The notes under the pieces are model-generated. The model was not told where the DNA came from and did no database searches. It worked only from the letters and a program-made list of their open reading frames with translations. From positions 1-47,708 of the forward strand of contig CAMTPH010000010.1 of assembly GCA_947074345.1 (NCBI GenBank): DNA of 47,708 bases, given 5' to 3'. Shown piece by piece: positions 33,953 to 43,473 of the stretch. This DNA is from an uncultured Bacteroides sp. (GTDB lineage Bacteria; Bacteroidota; Bacteroidia; Bacteroidales; Bacteroidaceae). The first letter of the stretch is position 1; the number at the start of each line of letters is the position of its first letter. Position numbers and translations under genes: made by a program.

Positions 33953-34837
33953 TTATTTAGTTTTAAATCTCCAGAAGGTAGCTTCAGACCATCCACCTGC
34001 ATTTTCAGGATCTTTAATGAAAGTCAGTACCATTTTATTCTCATTGAGCATAATTACTTGGAAATCGGTAGGTGCATAACCACCAGAGTTAATTTGCCAT
34101 GGGAAAAGGATAGACTCAGCGGTAGTTGTTAGTGTACCAATTGACCAATCATCTATCTTGGTTCCGTAATTATCAAGGCTAAATGTTCCTTGGCGTACCA
34201 ATTTTCCTTCAGGAGTAAATGTTTGGATTCTAGTACCTGATAATGACCATACCATGTATGCATTGTCATCTTCTTCGCCAGTTGGATTGCCCGAACTAGA
34301 ATGGTTCATTTGACCTGATAAATCAGCAGGAGCACACGACCACCATGTACCAGAACCGTTTTGTGCGAAGTTTTCTCCTGTGTCACCGCGATAACCAAAG
34401 TTACCCCAAGCGCCACCATTCAATTCAGTATCCCATGTCCATGTTTTCTCGAAACCACCTGTTAGTGTTGCATATTCAGGAGGTACTGGGACGTCCATTA
34501 CTTCTACATTAACTTTCCATTCCTTTGTAATTTCAGTTCCGTCAGGATTTAAAGCAGTAACTGTAATGGTATTTTCGCCTAGCAAGAACAGCGTAAATTC
34601 AGCATAAGCTCCATTTACTGTTACTACACCATTTGAAATCTTACTTGGAAGAGGTGTGTGATTACACACAGTCGCTTTGTTGATGTTCTTTCCGTCTTTT
34701 TGTAATACGGTAACTTCTGCATTGATTTTGTCAGGAGTGAGCACTACAATTTGTGACGTAGTATTATCTTCTTTCGGATCGCACGACGCGAACATCATGG
34801 CTCCGGCTACTAATGATAATAATATATATTTTTTCAT
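33953..34837 (-). CDS. SusE-position surface lipoprotein, likely glycan-binding
   Basis: 294 residues. Lipobox MFASC with Cys19, followed by DPKEDNTT; its early acidic residues could act as a surface export signal. Residues about 30-115 look like an Ig/PKD-like domain. About 125-294 are rich in Trp, Gly and Asn (TWTWDTELNGGAWGNFGYRG, then SGTWWSCAP) and resemble a jelly-roll or lipocalin-like C-terminal domain. No hydrolase residues are recognised. The position directly below SusD is where surface glycan-binding proteins are usually encoded, and the aromatic residues suit sugar stacking. The ligand is unknown. Confidence 0.7.
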   Translation of the reverse strand: MKKYILLSLVAGAMMFASCDPKEDNTTSQIVVLTPDKINAEVTVLQKDGKNINKATVCNHTPLPSKISNGVVTVNGAYAEFTLFLLGENTITVTALNPDGTEITKEWKVNVEVMDVPVPPEYATLTGGFEKTWTWDTELNGGAWGNFGYRGDTGENFAQNGSGTWWSCAPADLSGQMNHSSSGNPTGEEDDNAYMVWSLSGTRIQTFTPEGKLVRQGTFSLDNYGTKIDDWSIGTLTTTAESILFPWQINSGGYAPTDFQVIMLNENKMVLTFIKDPENAGGWSEATFWRFKTK

Positions 34838-34864
34838 CTTTTTGAACTTTAATGTTTATGAATA

Positions 34865-36625
34865 TTAGTTCCAGCTAGCATAATAGCCTGCACTGCTTTC
34901 CCATCCGGCATTTTGCTTGATAGCGCCATTAGAAAGCTGAACTTCGCTGTTTGGTATACGGTAGTATCCTTTAGTTTCGTTGTATCTAGCAGAGAAAGAA
35001 CCTGCTTGAGCCTTCATTTTAGCTTCTATGCCACCTGCATTCCAAATTTTGTGTCCAACTTGTTTTTCGAGAGCTTGAGGAGCAATACCCCATCTTCTGA
35101 TATCACCCCAACGATGACCTTCGAAAGCAAGTTCCCAACGGCGTTCGTTGCGAAGATTTTCATCTGTATAAGAAGTAGCAGCCAAACCAGCTCTAGCGCG
35201 TACACGGTTCATACCATCAGAAGTTCTTGTCAACTCAGAGTGCATTAATAGAACGTCGGCAAAACGGATTACCACTAAGTTCTGTGGGTGTGTAGCTTGG
35301 AAGTGACCAAATGAAGTTCCATCACCCCAGTATGCCGATGTTGCTGCAAACGAGAAGTATTCACCTGCACCTGAACGGATAGCTACAATCTTTTTGTTGA
35401 AATAGCCAGTTTCTTCCATCTGTGCGTCATTGTCAGCATGGTTTATAGTAGCAGTAGCATCATAGATAGATGCTTCTCTACGCATATCTTCAGGTTCAGC
35501 TTCTTTCCAATCATTCCAAAGGTTTGTAGCAACTGGTCCAGAACCCCAGCCTGTACCAAATGGATAAACACTGCCTTCGCCATCTTTGTTGAACTTAGTA
35601 CTATTTTGCCAATCGTTGGCACGAATACCAAAGTATAAACAGAATTGATTAGTTAAGTGCAATTGTGTTCCACTCCAATCTCCTAGATAACCGAAGTTCA
35701 TTGAGAAGATTTCTTCTATATTTTTTCCATCTTTTGCCCAAGATTTACCAGCATCTTTTAAGTCTGCTACATAATCATAGTCTTTAGCTGTTTCTGAGTT
35801 TGAGTAAGTCCACAATAAACGGTAATCTTCAATTAAATCATGTTTAGAGTTGTTGATGACGTCATTCAAACAATCTACTACATAACCAGTTTCAATAGCA
35901 CCTTCTGCCATTGGCATAGATGATTCGTTAAAGAAACCTGTATAATATAAGTATACACGAGCTAAGAATGCTTCGGCAGCCCAGCGTGAAACTTTACCAT
36001 ATGCTAATTTAGACCAACCATCGTATGGATATGAAGGCATGATTTGAGTTGCTTCATATAAGTCGGTAGCAATTTGTTTGAATACCTCTTTTACATCAGC
36101 TTGTTCAGGAGATACTTGTGCATCTTCAACACTTTCAGGAGCTTTATTCAACATAGGGATGTTACCAAAACATTGCGCCAATTCAAAATAGTTGTATGCT
36201 TTCAAGAAAAGCAACTCACCTTTAGTTTGATTGCGTAACTCTTCGTCAGCAATGTTTTCTACATTGGCCAATGCCATGTTTGCACGTGCTATACCTGCAT
36301 AACGTCCTGTCCACATAGCTTGCATTGCCGATTCGCTGTTGTACAACAAATGTGCAGCAGCTTGAGTTTGCAAGTCATTTTGACCACCACCGCCATACAT
36401 GTCATCACTAGCCAAGTTGGCAAAGAAGAAGTATGTGTCAGCAGGAGTTTTTAATGGCTCATTGATAGTTGCTTCATAAACAGCCGCAACCATTTGGTTT
36501 ACATCTGTCTCATTCAAAGGGAAGTTGCTACTATCTTTCCCTGTATAGTTGGTTGAGTCAAGAAAATCTTCACAACCAGTTAAAGATATCATGGCAGCTA
36601 GGCCAAATAAATATATTTTTTTCAT
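34865..36625 (-). CDS. SusD/RagB-family lipoprotein
   Basis: 586 residues. Lipobox MISLTGC with Cys18, then EDFLDSTNYTG. The TPR-type helices of SusD proteins are visible (NQMVAAVYEATINEP, ELLFLKAYNYFELAQCFGNIP, RWAAEAFLARVYLYY). The C-terminal RagB part includes LVVIRFADVLLMHSELTR and NERRWELAFEGHRWGDIRRW. It forms the lid of the SusC channel at the outer membrane. It starts 11 bases below the SusC stop. Glycan specificity cannot be read from sequence. Confidence 0.95.
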   Translation of the reverse strand: MKKIYLFGLAAMISLTGCEDFLDSTNYTGKDSSNFPLNETDVNQMVAAVYEATINEPLKTPADTYFFFANLASDDMYGGGGQNDLQTQAAAHLLYNSESAMQAMWTGRYAGIARANMALANVENIADEELRNQTKGELLFLKAYNYFELAQCFGNIPMLNKAPESVEDAQVSPEQADVKEVFKQIATDLYEATQIMPSYPYDGWSKLAYGKVSRWAAEAFLARVYLYYTGFFNESSMPMAEGAIETGYVVDCLNDVINNSKHDLIEDYRLLWTYSNSETAKDYDYVADLKDAGKSWAKDGKNIEEIFSMNFGYLGDWSGTQLHLTNQFCLYFGIRANDWQNSTKFNKDGEGSVYPFGTGWGSGPVATNLWNDWKEAEPEDMRREASIYDATATINHADNDAQMEETGYFNKKIVAIRSGAGEYFSFAATSAYWGDGTSFGHFQATHPQNLVVIRFADVLLMHSELTRTSDGMNRVRARAGLAATSYTDENLRNERRWELAFEGHRWGDIRRWGIAPQALEKQVGHKIWNAGGIEAKMKAQAGSFSARYNETKGYYRIPNSEVQLSNGAIKQNAGWESSAGYYASWN

Positions 36626-36636
36626 ACGTAGTTCAA

Positions 36637-39600
36637 TTAAAATGTAAGATTTACACCAAATATATAAGTTCTAGGTGAAGGGTAGAAACCTAAGTCAATA
36701 CCAGATCCCCAGCTGTAGTTATCATCTCCAGAAGCTCCAACTTCAGGGTCCATTCCTGTGTATTTAGTGAATGTAAACAAGTTTTGAGCTGTAAAGTAAA
36801 GTCTCATTTGAGTAAATGGAACTCTTGGAAGAATTTGTTTGAAATTATATCCGATAGTTACATTTTGAATCTTCATATAGTCAGCATCTTCCAACCAGAT
36901 ATCAGAGAATGTTTTCCAGTTGATGTTAGAAAGATAAGTCAAACGAGGAAGTTCGTTTGATGTTCCTTCACCTGCCCATGATTTATATAAAAGCTTTTTG
37001 TTCAAGTTTTCGCTATTCGAGTTACCAGAGTTAGTAGAACGAACGATTTGATGTCCGAATGCACCTGCTCCTGTTACTGAAAAGTCAAATCCTTTGTATC
37101 CTAAAGAGATTGTAAAACCTACGCGTACATCTGGGTGAGGATTACCAATCATAGTCTTATCATCAGCATTGATTATGCCATCACCATTTGTATCAACATA
37201 GATGATATCTCCTGGTACTGGTTTGCCATGAATTTCGTCTTTGTATTTCGCGCTCCAAGCATTGATTTGTTCTTGGTTTTGGAAGATACCTGCAGTTTTC
37301 ATACCCCAGAAGTAACCGATAGGTTTACCCACTTCTGCACGATATATTTCGGTAGTACCTTGCATGTAAACGCTTTCTGGACCATGGATGATTCCTTCAG
37401 TGTTAGCAATCTTAGTAATTTTATTTTTATTGTAAGCTACGTTGGCTGTTACGTTATAGAAGAAATCGCCTTTACGGTCATTCCAACCTAACGCTGCTTC
37501 GAAACCTTGGTTCTTCACGTCACCACCATTTACATAAGGGGCATTCAAACCATATACACCTAGGATAGGAGCTTTGATTAACCAGTCTTTTGTTTTCTTA
37601 TCGTAGTAATCGGCATTTAATGATAAACGACCATCAAAGAAACGTGCATCAATACCAATATTCAACTGTTCTGAAGTTTCCCAAGTTAAGTTAGGGTTTT
37701 TAAGAATGTTGGCATAACCACCAGTAGTTAGAGCAGTTTTGTTGTCAACTCCAAAGAAGTAACCACTTGATTCGTCGAATGCGAATGTTGTTAAGTATTG
37801 GAAGTTATTAACAGCACAGTTACCATTACGTCCCCAGCTAACACGGAATTTCAAGAATTCTAACCAGCTTCTAGAGTTTTCCATCCAGTTTTCGTTTGTC
37901 ATAACCCAACCAACTGATGCTGATGGGAAATAACCCCAACGTTTGCCACGTGCAAAGTTTGAAGAACCGTCGGCACGCATTGTAAATTGTGCTAGATAAG
38001 TTTCATTCCAGTTATAACTTGCTCTACCAAAGAAAGAAGCCAATGAACTATCGCCTGAAGGCCATCCGTTGATTGTAATATCTGTTAAACTGCTTGGTTT
38101 TGTATTGCCAATATATGCATTATCGAATGAGTTTTCGAATAATGTGTTTTTAGATGAAACATCAAGACCTGTACCAAATGCATTTTTCTCAATAGATTGT
38201 CCTACTACGAAGTTTGCGTGGTGCTTTTTGATGTTTAGGTTGTATGTTAATACATTTTCTAAAGACCAACTAGACCATATGTTCATTGATTGGCTTACCG
38301 ACTCTTGTACTACTGCCGATGCACCATTGTTTGCGATTTGATCATAACCTCTCCATGATGAAGTACCTAGACGGTAACCGAATTGAGATCTGAAGATTAA
38401 ATCTTTGATAGGCTCAATTCTTAAATAAGCACTCATGTTAACGTTATAATTCTTGCTTTCGTTTATACCTTGACTAGTTTGAGCAGGTTTAGCCAATGGG
38501 TTGGCTGTCATACCGTCTACATTCCATCCGTCGGCAACTTTGTCTGCGTTGGTGTAGTAACCACCATTGCTGTTGTATGCTGGCAACAATGGATTACCAA
38601 TCAATAAATCGTGCATATTGTTCCAGTATAAGTTACCTGTAGCAATACCATTATTTGCAGTATGGCTGAATGTTAGGTTTTCGCCAATTGTAACCACATC
38701 TCTATCATTGTATTTATATACAGTATGGTCAGAGTTGATACGTACATTGAAACGGTCGTAAGTCGATTGTGCATCATTACCACCGAATATACCTTTTTGA
38801 TTAGTATAAGCAAAACCAGCAGAGAATCTAGAGAATTCAGAACCACCAATCATATTGATAGCATGGTTTTGAGTAATAGCTCCTTTATTATATGATTCTT
38901 TTACCCAGTTTGTACCTTTCCACGAACCATCTTTAAGTGAATCGTAAAGGCGTGCTGGCAATAGGGCAGCCCAATCTGTCATAGGAGCTCCTTCGTTAAA
39001 TGAAATCATATCTCTAGCAAACATGTATTCATTACCATCGAGCACGTCGGGCATTTTAGCCATGAATTGTTGTCCTACATAACCATCATAAGATAATTGG
39101 ATTTTACCCATTTTACCTTGTTTGGTAGTTACCAAGATAACCCCATTGGCTGCACGCGCACCGTAGATAGCAGCAGAAGCCGCATCTTTCAATACGTCGA
39201 TAGACTCAATATCTGTAGGATTTATAGAGTTAATATCACCACCTGCAACACCGTCGATTACATAAAGTGGAGCAGAGTTACCGATAGTACCTAAACCACG
39301 AATGTTTACTTTGTATGACCCCCCAGGTTGACCGGTAGATTGTACAATCTGTACCCCTGGCGATTGACTTTGCATAGCAGTCAATACGTTGGTAGTATTT
39401 AATTTTGCAATGTCATCACCTTTAACTTGTACAGTTGCACCAGTAAGGAGTTTCTTCTTTTGAACCCCGTAACCTACAACTACCACTTCTTCGAGTGATC
39501 TTGCATCTTCTTGAAGCACGATGTTTACATTAGATTGATTGCCAATAGTAACCTCTTGGGGAGTGTAACCGATGTAAGTGACAACAATCGTAGAGCCTGG

Positions 39601-39846
39601 TTGGGCATTGATGGTAAATTTACCGTCTAAATCTGTGATTGCGCCATTAGTAGTTCCTTTCTCAACAACATTTGCACCAATGATAGGCTCGCCATAAGCG
39701 TCAGTCACGGTACCTGTGATTTTTTTCATCTGTTGCACGGCCTCTATTGTATAAGAGGTGTTTGCCATAAGTTGTGTAGAGTAGCTCATGCCAAAGACTG
39801 AACATACACCCACTAGCAGTGCTGTTTTTCTGAAATTTAAATTCAT
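36637..39846 (-). CDS. SusC/RagA-family TonB-dependent outer-membrane transporter
   Basis: 1069 residues with a signal peptide. Residues about 40-118 form a carboxypeptidase-D regulatory-like domain (KITGTVTDAYGEPIIGANVV ... VTYIGYTPQEVTI). The TonB-box/SusC signature SLEEVVVVGYGVQKKKLLTG and the plug (PGVQIVQSTGQPGGSYKVNI, APLYVIDGVAGGDINSINP, AASAAIYGARAANGVILVTT) follow. The rest is a 22-strand-type barrel ending in an aromatic residue (FGVNLTF). It imports oligosaccharides across the outer membrane with SusD. No ECF-sigma/anti-sigma pair or hybrid two-component regulator is encoded in the window, and no N-terminal STN domain is seen. Confidence 0.96.
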   Translation of the reverse strand: MNLNFRKTALLVGVCSVFGMSYSTQLMANTSYTIEAVQQMKKITGTVTDAYGEPIIGANVVEKGTTNGAITDLDGKFTINAQPGSTIVVTYIGYTPQEVTIGNQSNVNIVLQEDARSLEEVVVVGYGVQKKKLLTGATVQVKGDDIAKLNTTNVLTAMQSQSPGVQIVQSTGQPGGSYKVNIRGLGTIGNSAPLYVIDGVAGGDINSINPTDIESIDVLKDAASAAIYGARAANGVILVTTKQGKMGKIQLSYDGYVGQQFMAKMPDVLDGNEYMFARDMISFNEGAPMTDWAALLPARLYDSLKDGSWKGTNWVKESYNKGAITQNHAINMIGGSEFSRFSAGFAYTNQKGIFGGNDAQSTYDRFNVRINSDHTVYKYNDRDVVTIGENLTFSHTANNGIATGNLYWNNMHDLLIGNPLLPAYNSNGGYYTNADKVADGWNVDGMTANPLAKPAQTSQGINESKNYNVNMSAYLRIEPIKDLIFRSQFGYRLGTSSWRGYDQIANNGASAVVQESVSQSMNIWSSWSLENVLTYNLNIKKHHANFVVGQSIEKNAFGTGLDVSSKNTLFENSFDNAYIGNTKPSSLTDITINGWPSGDSSLASFFGRASYNWNETYLAQFTMRADGSSNFARGKRWGYFPSASVGWVMTNENWMENSRSWLEFLKFRVSWGRNGNCAVNNFQYLTTFAFDESSGYFFGVDNKTALTTGGYANILKNPNLTWETSEQLNIGIDARFFDGRLSLNADYYDKKTKDWLIKAPILGVYGLNAPYVNGGDVKNQGFEAALGWNDRKGDFFYNVTANVAYNKNKITKIANTEGIIHGPESVYMQGTTEIYRAEVGKPIGYFWGMKTAGIFQNQEQINAWSAKYKDEIHGKPVPGDIIYVDTNGDGIINADDKTMIGNPHPDVRVGFTISLGYKGFDFSVTGAGAFGHQIVRSTNSGNSNSENLNKKLLYKSWAGEGTSNELPRLTYLSNINWKTFSDIWLEDADYMKIQNVTIGYNFKQILPRVPFTQMRLYFTAQNLFTFTKYTGMDPEVGASGDDNYSWGSGIDLGFYPSPRTYIFGVNLTF

Positions 39847-40041
39847 ACTTGTATTCTTCTTAGATTTATTAATTGGTATTACTGTAGATAATACTTTTGG
39901 TTAACTTATAGAATAAGTTGTCTGTAACATTCGTTGTGTTACTGTGCTTCAGATGGAATTATGAATAATTTCCCATAGTATATTTATTAATGGTTAAGCT
40001 ATAATAATAAATTAAATCCGTTGAATGCTTATTATACATTA

Positions 40042-40049
40042 CAAAAATA
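40042..40049 (-). promoter_or_regulatory. Possible -7 element for susC
   Basis: TATTTTTG on the minus strand fits TAnnTTTG and would give a leader of about 190 bases. No good -33 element was found, as expected if an activator is needed. Confidence 0.35.
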
Positions 40050-40393
40050 CACTCTTATCTTTAAGCTTAACGGTATTATTTTATCAAAATATGGTATTAA
40101 TTTGATAAATATCGTAAAAACAGGGCTGTTTAGCGCATTTATAAAATAACATATGTTAAAACTAATGGTGTGGAAATTAAGCTATAAAATACGAGGAATT
40201 TTGTAATTTAATGGATTCTAACTTGTTGCGCAATCTCAATTGTTACACATGGTGCTTAATATGTTAAAATCGGATGGTGTAGAGGCGTTTTTTTATCGTC
40301 GTAATGAAAAATATTTCATTTTATACCCTAATAAATAACAAATGGTGACTGTGCCATAGTTGCTAGTCTACCAACATTATCAAATAACTCCCG

Positions 40394-40421
40394 TTTGATT
40401 GCTGTGTTTATTATACATTTG
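40394..40421 (+). promoter_or_regulatory. Possible promoter for the GH5 gene
   Basis: TACATTTG at 40414-40421 fits the -7 consensus. TTTG at 40394 is only 16 bases upstream, shorter than usual. Confidence 0.4.
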
Positions 40422-40498
40422 TGCATTGCAACTTTTGTATATGGAGCTTCGAGTTGCATGTGTATCACTGAATATTTAATACTTTAAAATATAGCACT

Positions 40499-42184
40499 AT
40501 GAAGAATTTTCTTTTTTACTTATTTTCTTTTCTAACAATTGCCTCGTTTGCTTCGTGCTCTAGCGATGATGTTGAACAGGCTAATGTTGATATGGATATA
40601 TCAGCCAGTATTATCTCTATTCCTCAACAAGGTGGTGAATCTACCTTTACAATAAATTGTAGCGCTCCATGGGAAATTACAAGTGATAATGATTGGTGTA
40701 GCGTTTCGCCTAAATCACACAATGGTGGTGGCTCTGTTCAGGTAACTGTTACGGTTCCTGTCAATAATACAGGAGCCGATCGTGAAAATACACTGTATGT
40801 TGTTTCTAAGGGAAATGGCTATGTCGTGAAAGTGGAACAATCATACAGCTTGATTGTCGATCAAACAGCTTTTACGGCTAAGCCCGAAGGTGAAACGATT
40901 GTTGTTAAACTAAAAACTAGCGGCGGACACACCATAACTCCTAATGTGGACTGGATTGCACATGCAAAATCTACTCGCTTGACTGATGCTAGTGAGTCTT
41001 TTACTATATCGCCCAATGTTACGGGAAGTAAACGAACAGGTACTGTTACTTTCTCATTGAAAGGTACTCAGTTTGATATAACAATAGATCAAGAAGCTTT
41101 CAATGTGCCTGCTCCCGATCCATCAGGCATGAACAGTGATGCAAAGACTCTTGCTAGTAAGATTATAATTGGTTGGAATCTTGGTAACTCGCTCGAAGCT
41201 AGTGGTGGCGAAACTGCTTGGCAAAACCCTAAAACAACTCAAGAATTGATAGATGTAGTCAAAGCTGCAGGATTTAACGCTGTTCGTATTCCATGTAACT
41301 GGTACAATGGCTATATTGAAAATACCGAAACTTGTAAGATTAAAGATAGTTGGTTACAGCGTGTTAAAGAGGTAGTTGACTATTGTGTGGGACGCGATAT
41401 GTATGCCATTATCAATATTCACTACGATGGTGGATGGCTCGAATTGAGTCCTACTTATGATAAGCAGGTAGAGGTAAATCGTATACAATCTCTTTTGTGG
41501 TCTCAGATAGCAACCTATTTCCGCGATTATGACGAACATCTTCTGTTTTCGGGAACCAACGAAGTACGTATTAAAGACGTGTACGATAATAGCAAGGTTA
41601 CTGCCGAAAATATAGAGGTGCAAGAGTCTTATAATCAAACATTCGTGAATGCTGTGCGCCTAACTGGTGGTCGCAATGCTTACCGTAACTTGATTATTCA
41701 ATCATATAATACCAATATCGATTTGGCGCTAACTAAATTTACTCCTGCAGTAGATGTTGTTTCGGATAGATTGATGCTCGAAGTACATACTTATGATCCA
41801 TGGGATTATGCCGGTGATACTAAATTAAAATATTGGGGAAAACCTTATAAGGAGTTTGGTATAGCAAATTATTGTCAGGAGGATTACTTTGATACATTGT
41901 TTGCTAACTTGAAAGCGAAATTTATCGATAAGGGATTGCCTATTATATTAGGTGAATATGGATGCAATCGCCACTCAAGCGTCAATACAAACATGATAAA
42001 CTCGCGCGCTTACTATTTGGAGTATGTAACTCGTGCAGCCAAGAAGGTAGGTATAGCGCCTTTCGTGTGGGATAATGGATATCTGAACGATGGTCAAGAC
42101 CAATTTGGTATGATAGACCGCCGAAATCTTTCTGTTTACGATCAGCCTGCAATCGATGGATTGATGCGTGGTGCTAAAGAGTGA
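40499..42184 (+). CDS. GH5 endo-glucanase/xyloglucanase-type lipoprotein with two BACON domains
   Basis: 561 residues. Lipobox SFASC with Cys20 followed by SSDD, a good surface-export signal. Residues about 33-115 and 118-200 are BACON domains (STFTINCSAPWEITSDNDWC and TPNVDWIAH ... GTVTFSLKGTQFDITIDQE). The GH5 catalytic domain covers about 212-558. It includes KIIIGWNLGNSLEAS (a subfamily-4-like opening), AVRIPCNWYNGY, IINIHYDGGWLE, acid/base Glu355 in FSGTNEVR, HTYDPWDY, and nucleophile Glu486 in PIILGEYGCN. It would cut beta-1,4-glucan backbones such as xyloglucan, glucomannan or cellulose at the cell surface. It is divergent from susC and probably belongs to the same uptake locus. Confidence 0.9.
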   Translation: MKNFLFYLFSFLTIASFASCSSDDVEQANVDMDISASIISIPQQGGESTFTINCSAPWEITSDNDWCSVSPKSHNGGGSVQVTVTVPVNNTGADRENTLYVVSKGNGYVVKVEQSYSLIVDQTAFTAKPEGETIVVKLKTSGGHTITPNVDWIAHAKSTRLTDASESFTISPNVTGSKRTGTVTFSLKGTQFDITIDQEAFNVPAPDPSGMNSDAKTLASKIIIGWNLGNSLEASGGETAWQNPKTTQELIDVVKAAGFNAVRIPCNWYNGYIENTETCKIKDSWLQRVKEVVDYCVGRDMYAIINIHYDGGWLELSPTYDKQVEVNRIQSLLWSQIATYFRDYDEHLLFSGTNEVRIKDVYDNSKVTAENIEVQESYNQTFVNAVRLTGGRNAYRNLIIQSYNTNIDLALTKFTPAVDVVSDRLMLEVHTYDPWDYAGDTKLKYWGKPYKEFGIANYCQEDYFDTLFANLKAKFIDKGLPIILGEYGCNRHSSVNTNMINSRAYYLEYVTRAAKKVGIAPFVWDNGYLNDGQDQFGMIDRRNLSVYDQPAIDGLMRGAKE

Positions 42185-42267
42185 TATCTGAAATAGTATA
42201 CTTATCAGATTAATCGAATGTGATTAATCTGTAGATTGTGTAGATACATCGAGGTTTTATAATTTAT

Positions 42268-42301
42268 ATAGCGTGATAACTGTTAACAGTTATCACGCTA
42301 T
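42268..42301 (+). terminator. Perfect 34-base palindromic hairpin after the GH5 gene
   Basis: ATAGCGTGATAACTGTT pairs with AACAGTTATCACGCTAT. The core GATAACTGTTAACAGTTATC (42275-42294) is identical to the core behind upp, although the outer arms differ. It is 83 bases below the stop codon. Confidence 0.75.
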
Positions 42302-42318
42302 CTCTTTATATCTACTAC

Positions 42319-42338
42319 GATAATAGTTAACAGTTATC
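42319..42338. repeat. Second palindrome copy behind GH5, 44 bases after the first
   Basis: GATAATAGTTAACAGTTATC differs from the core palindrome at two positions. Its start is exactly 44 bases from the core start at 42275. Confidence 0.75.
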
Positions 42339-42389
42339 AGATTGATACAATGCATATGTCATGAAGTCGCCTAAAGCGTGGTTTCTATA

Positions 42390-42878
42390 TTAAGGCATTT
42401 CGCCGAAATAGGCTACTGTATTGTCTTGTACTTTGCCGCATCCGCATAAATCTTCGATGATAATCAGCTTTGCATCTTTCATCCAATTTTGATAAGCTAC
42501 CGTCTGAGAGTATGCTACCTGTTGAGGCTTTTTGTTTCGTCTTCGTACCTCTATGGCGTAGGTATATTCTTTATTCTCGCCTCTTTCGAAGAGAATATGT
42601 TGTCTGCGACCCGATATTATAATGGGTTTTAAAACTTCGTGTGTGCCATCTGCACCGGCAATGACTGGTGTAAAGGCCATAAAGCGGTTTGATTTCAATC
42701 TTAATTGATCAATTTTTAGCTCTATCTTGATTGATAGCTGATTGTCAATTTTCTCTGTTTCAAATCTTTCTACTTCGATTTCTCCTTTAGCCAACGATTT
42801 GGATGGTTGTTGGGCAGAAATTAACGACAGTAAAGAGCAAGCAGTAAGTAGTATGCAAAATATGATGATTTTTTTCAT
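42390..42878 (-). CDS. DUF3868-type protein, short form
   Basis: The frame is open to 42917, but the ATG at 42876-42878 gives 162 residues with a signal peptide (MKKIIIFCILLTACSLLSLISA) and avoids overlap with the upstream gene. The rest (EIEVERFETEKIDNQLSIKI, RFMAFTPVIAGADGTHEVLKPIIISGR, VRRRNKKP) fits the DUF3868 domain found in fimbrial loci of Bacteroidales. Relatives are often 400 or more residues long with a C-terminal OmpA-like domain; here the protein ends after the DUF3868 part (LCGCGKVQDN ... FGEMP). Thus it is either a natural short form or a truncation. It follows the DUF3575 gene by 22 bases. Confidence 0.7.
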   Translation of the reverse strand: MKKIIIFCILLTACSLLSLISAQQPSKSLAKGEIEVERFETEKIDNQLSIKIELKIDQLRLKSNRFMAFTPVIAGADGTHEVLKPIIISGRRQHILFERGENKEYTYAIEVRRRNKKPQQVAYSQTVAYQNWMKDAKLIIIEDLCGCGKVQDNTVAYFGEMP

Positions 42879-42900
42879 AGCTATCGTTAGGTTTATGGTT

Positions 42901-43473
42901 TTAAAATAGATAAACAATGCTTATACCTGCCTTTGTCGGGACAAACAGATGGTCATTTTTGATGGCCCACGGGTTCTTTAGGTCTGTATTCCTGTATCTT
43001 TTGTAAGGCATATACATATAGCCGACGCCTATTTCGGCCTCAATATTCCAATGCTTAGACAGTAACCATTGGTAACCGTAAGCTACACCGATTGCCCAAA
43101 TCCATCCGGTGTATTTGTACTTCTCGGAGTAGCTCCACATCCTGAATGGATATTGCACATGGTTTATATCGAAGTGGCCTCCAAGGAGGTGCGCGGCAAT
43201 GAAACTGCCGTTGAATTTACTGCAAGTCCACCATCGATATTCGGGCGATATCACCCAATGTTTCACTTCTCTTCCATTCTTAAATTTCCATGGATTAAAA
43301 CCTGCAGTCATCTGAATGGTTTGCTTTTCTGACAAAGCGATTTCTATCCCCAAGTTGGGGCTTAATGTTGCATCATAGAGTAGATTGTTTTTTATGGCAA
43401 CATCTTGAGCTGTTGCGGCAGAGTTAATCATTATACCAATGATAGCAGCTGTGGTTAACGTTTTTTTCGACAT
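42901..43473 (-). CDS. DUF3575-family outer-membrane-like protein
   Basis: 190 residues with a signal peptide (MSKKTLTTAAIIGIMINSAATA). IKNNLLYDATLSPNLGIEIA and the aromatic-rich alternating strands (WVISPEYRWWTCSKFNGSFIAAH, then VGYMYMPYKRYR) match DUF3575, a small beta-barrel family. It ends in an aromatic residue (IVYLF), as outer-membrane barrels do. In relatives it is the first gene of Mfa/Fim-type fimbrial operons, but no fimbrillin genes follow here. It is likely cotranscribed with the DUF3868 gene. Confidence 0.82.
   Translation of the reverse strand: MSKKTLTTAAIIGIMINSAATAQDVAIKNNLLYDATLSPNLGIEIALSEKQTIQMTAGFNPWKFKNGREVKHWVISPEYRWWTCSKFNGSFIAAHLLGGHFDINHVQYPFRMWSYSEKYKYTGWIWAIGVAYGYQWLLSKHWNIEAEIGVGYMYMPYKRYRNTDLKNPWAIKNDHLFVPTKAGISIVYLF

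Larger units (their letters stand above)
39847..40498. other. Divergent regulatory region between susC and GH5
   Basis: About 650 AT-rich bases with no reading frame of note. They must hold the promoters and leaders of both divergent units. Possible promoter elements are listed separately. No regulator binding site could be recognised with confidence. Confidence 0.6.
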
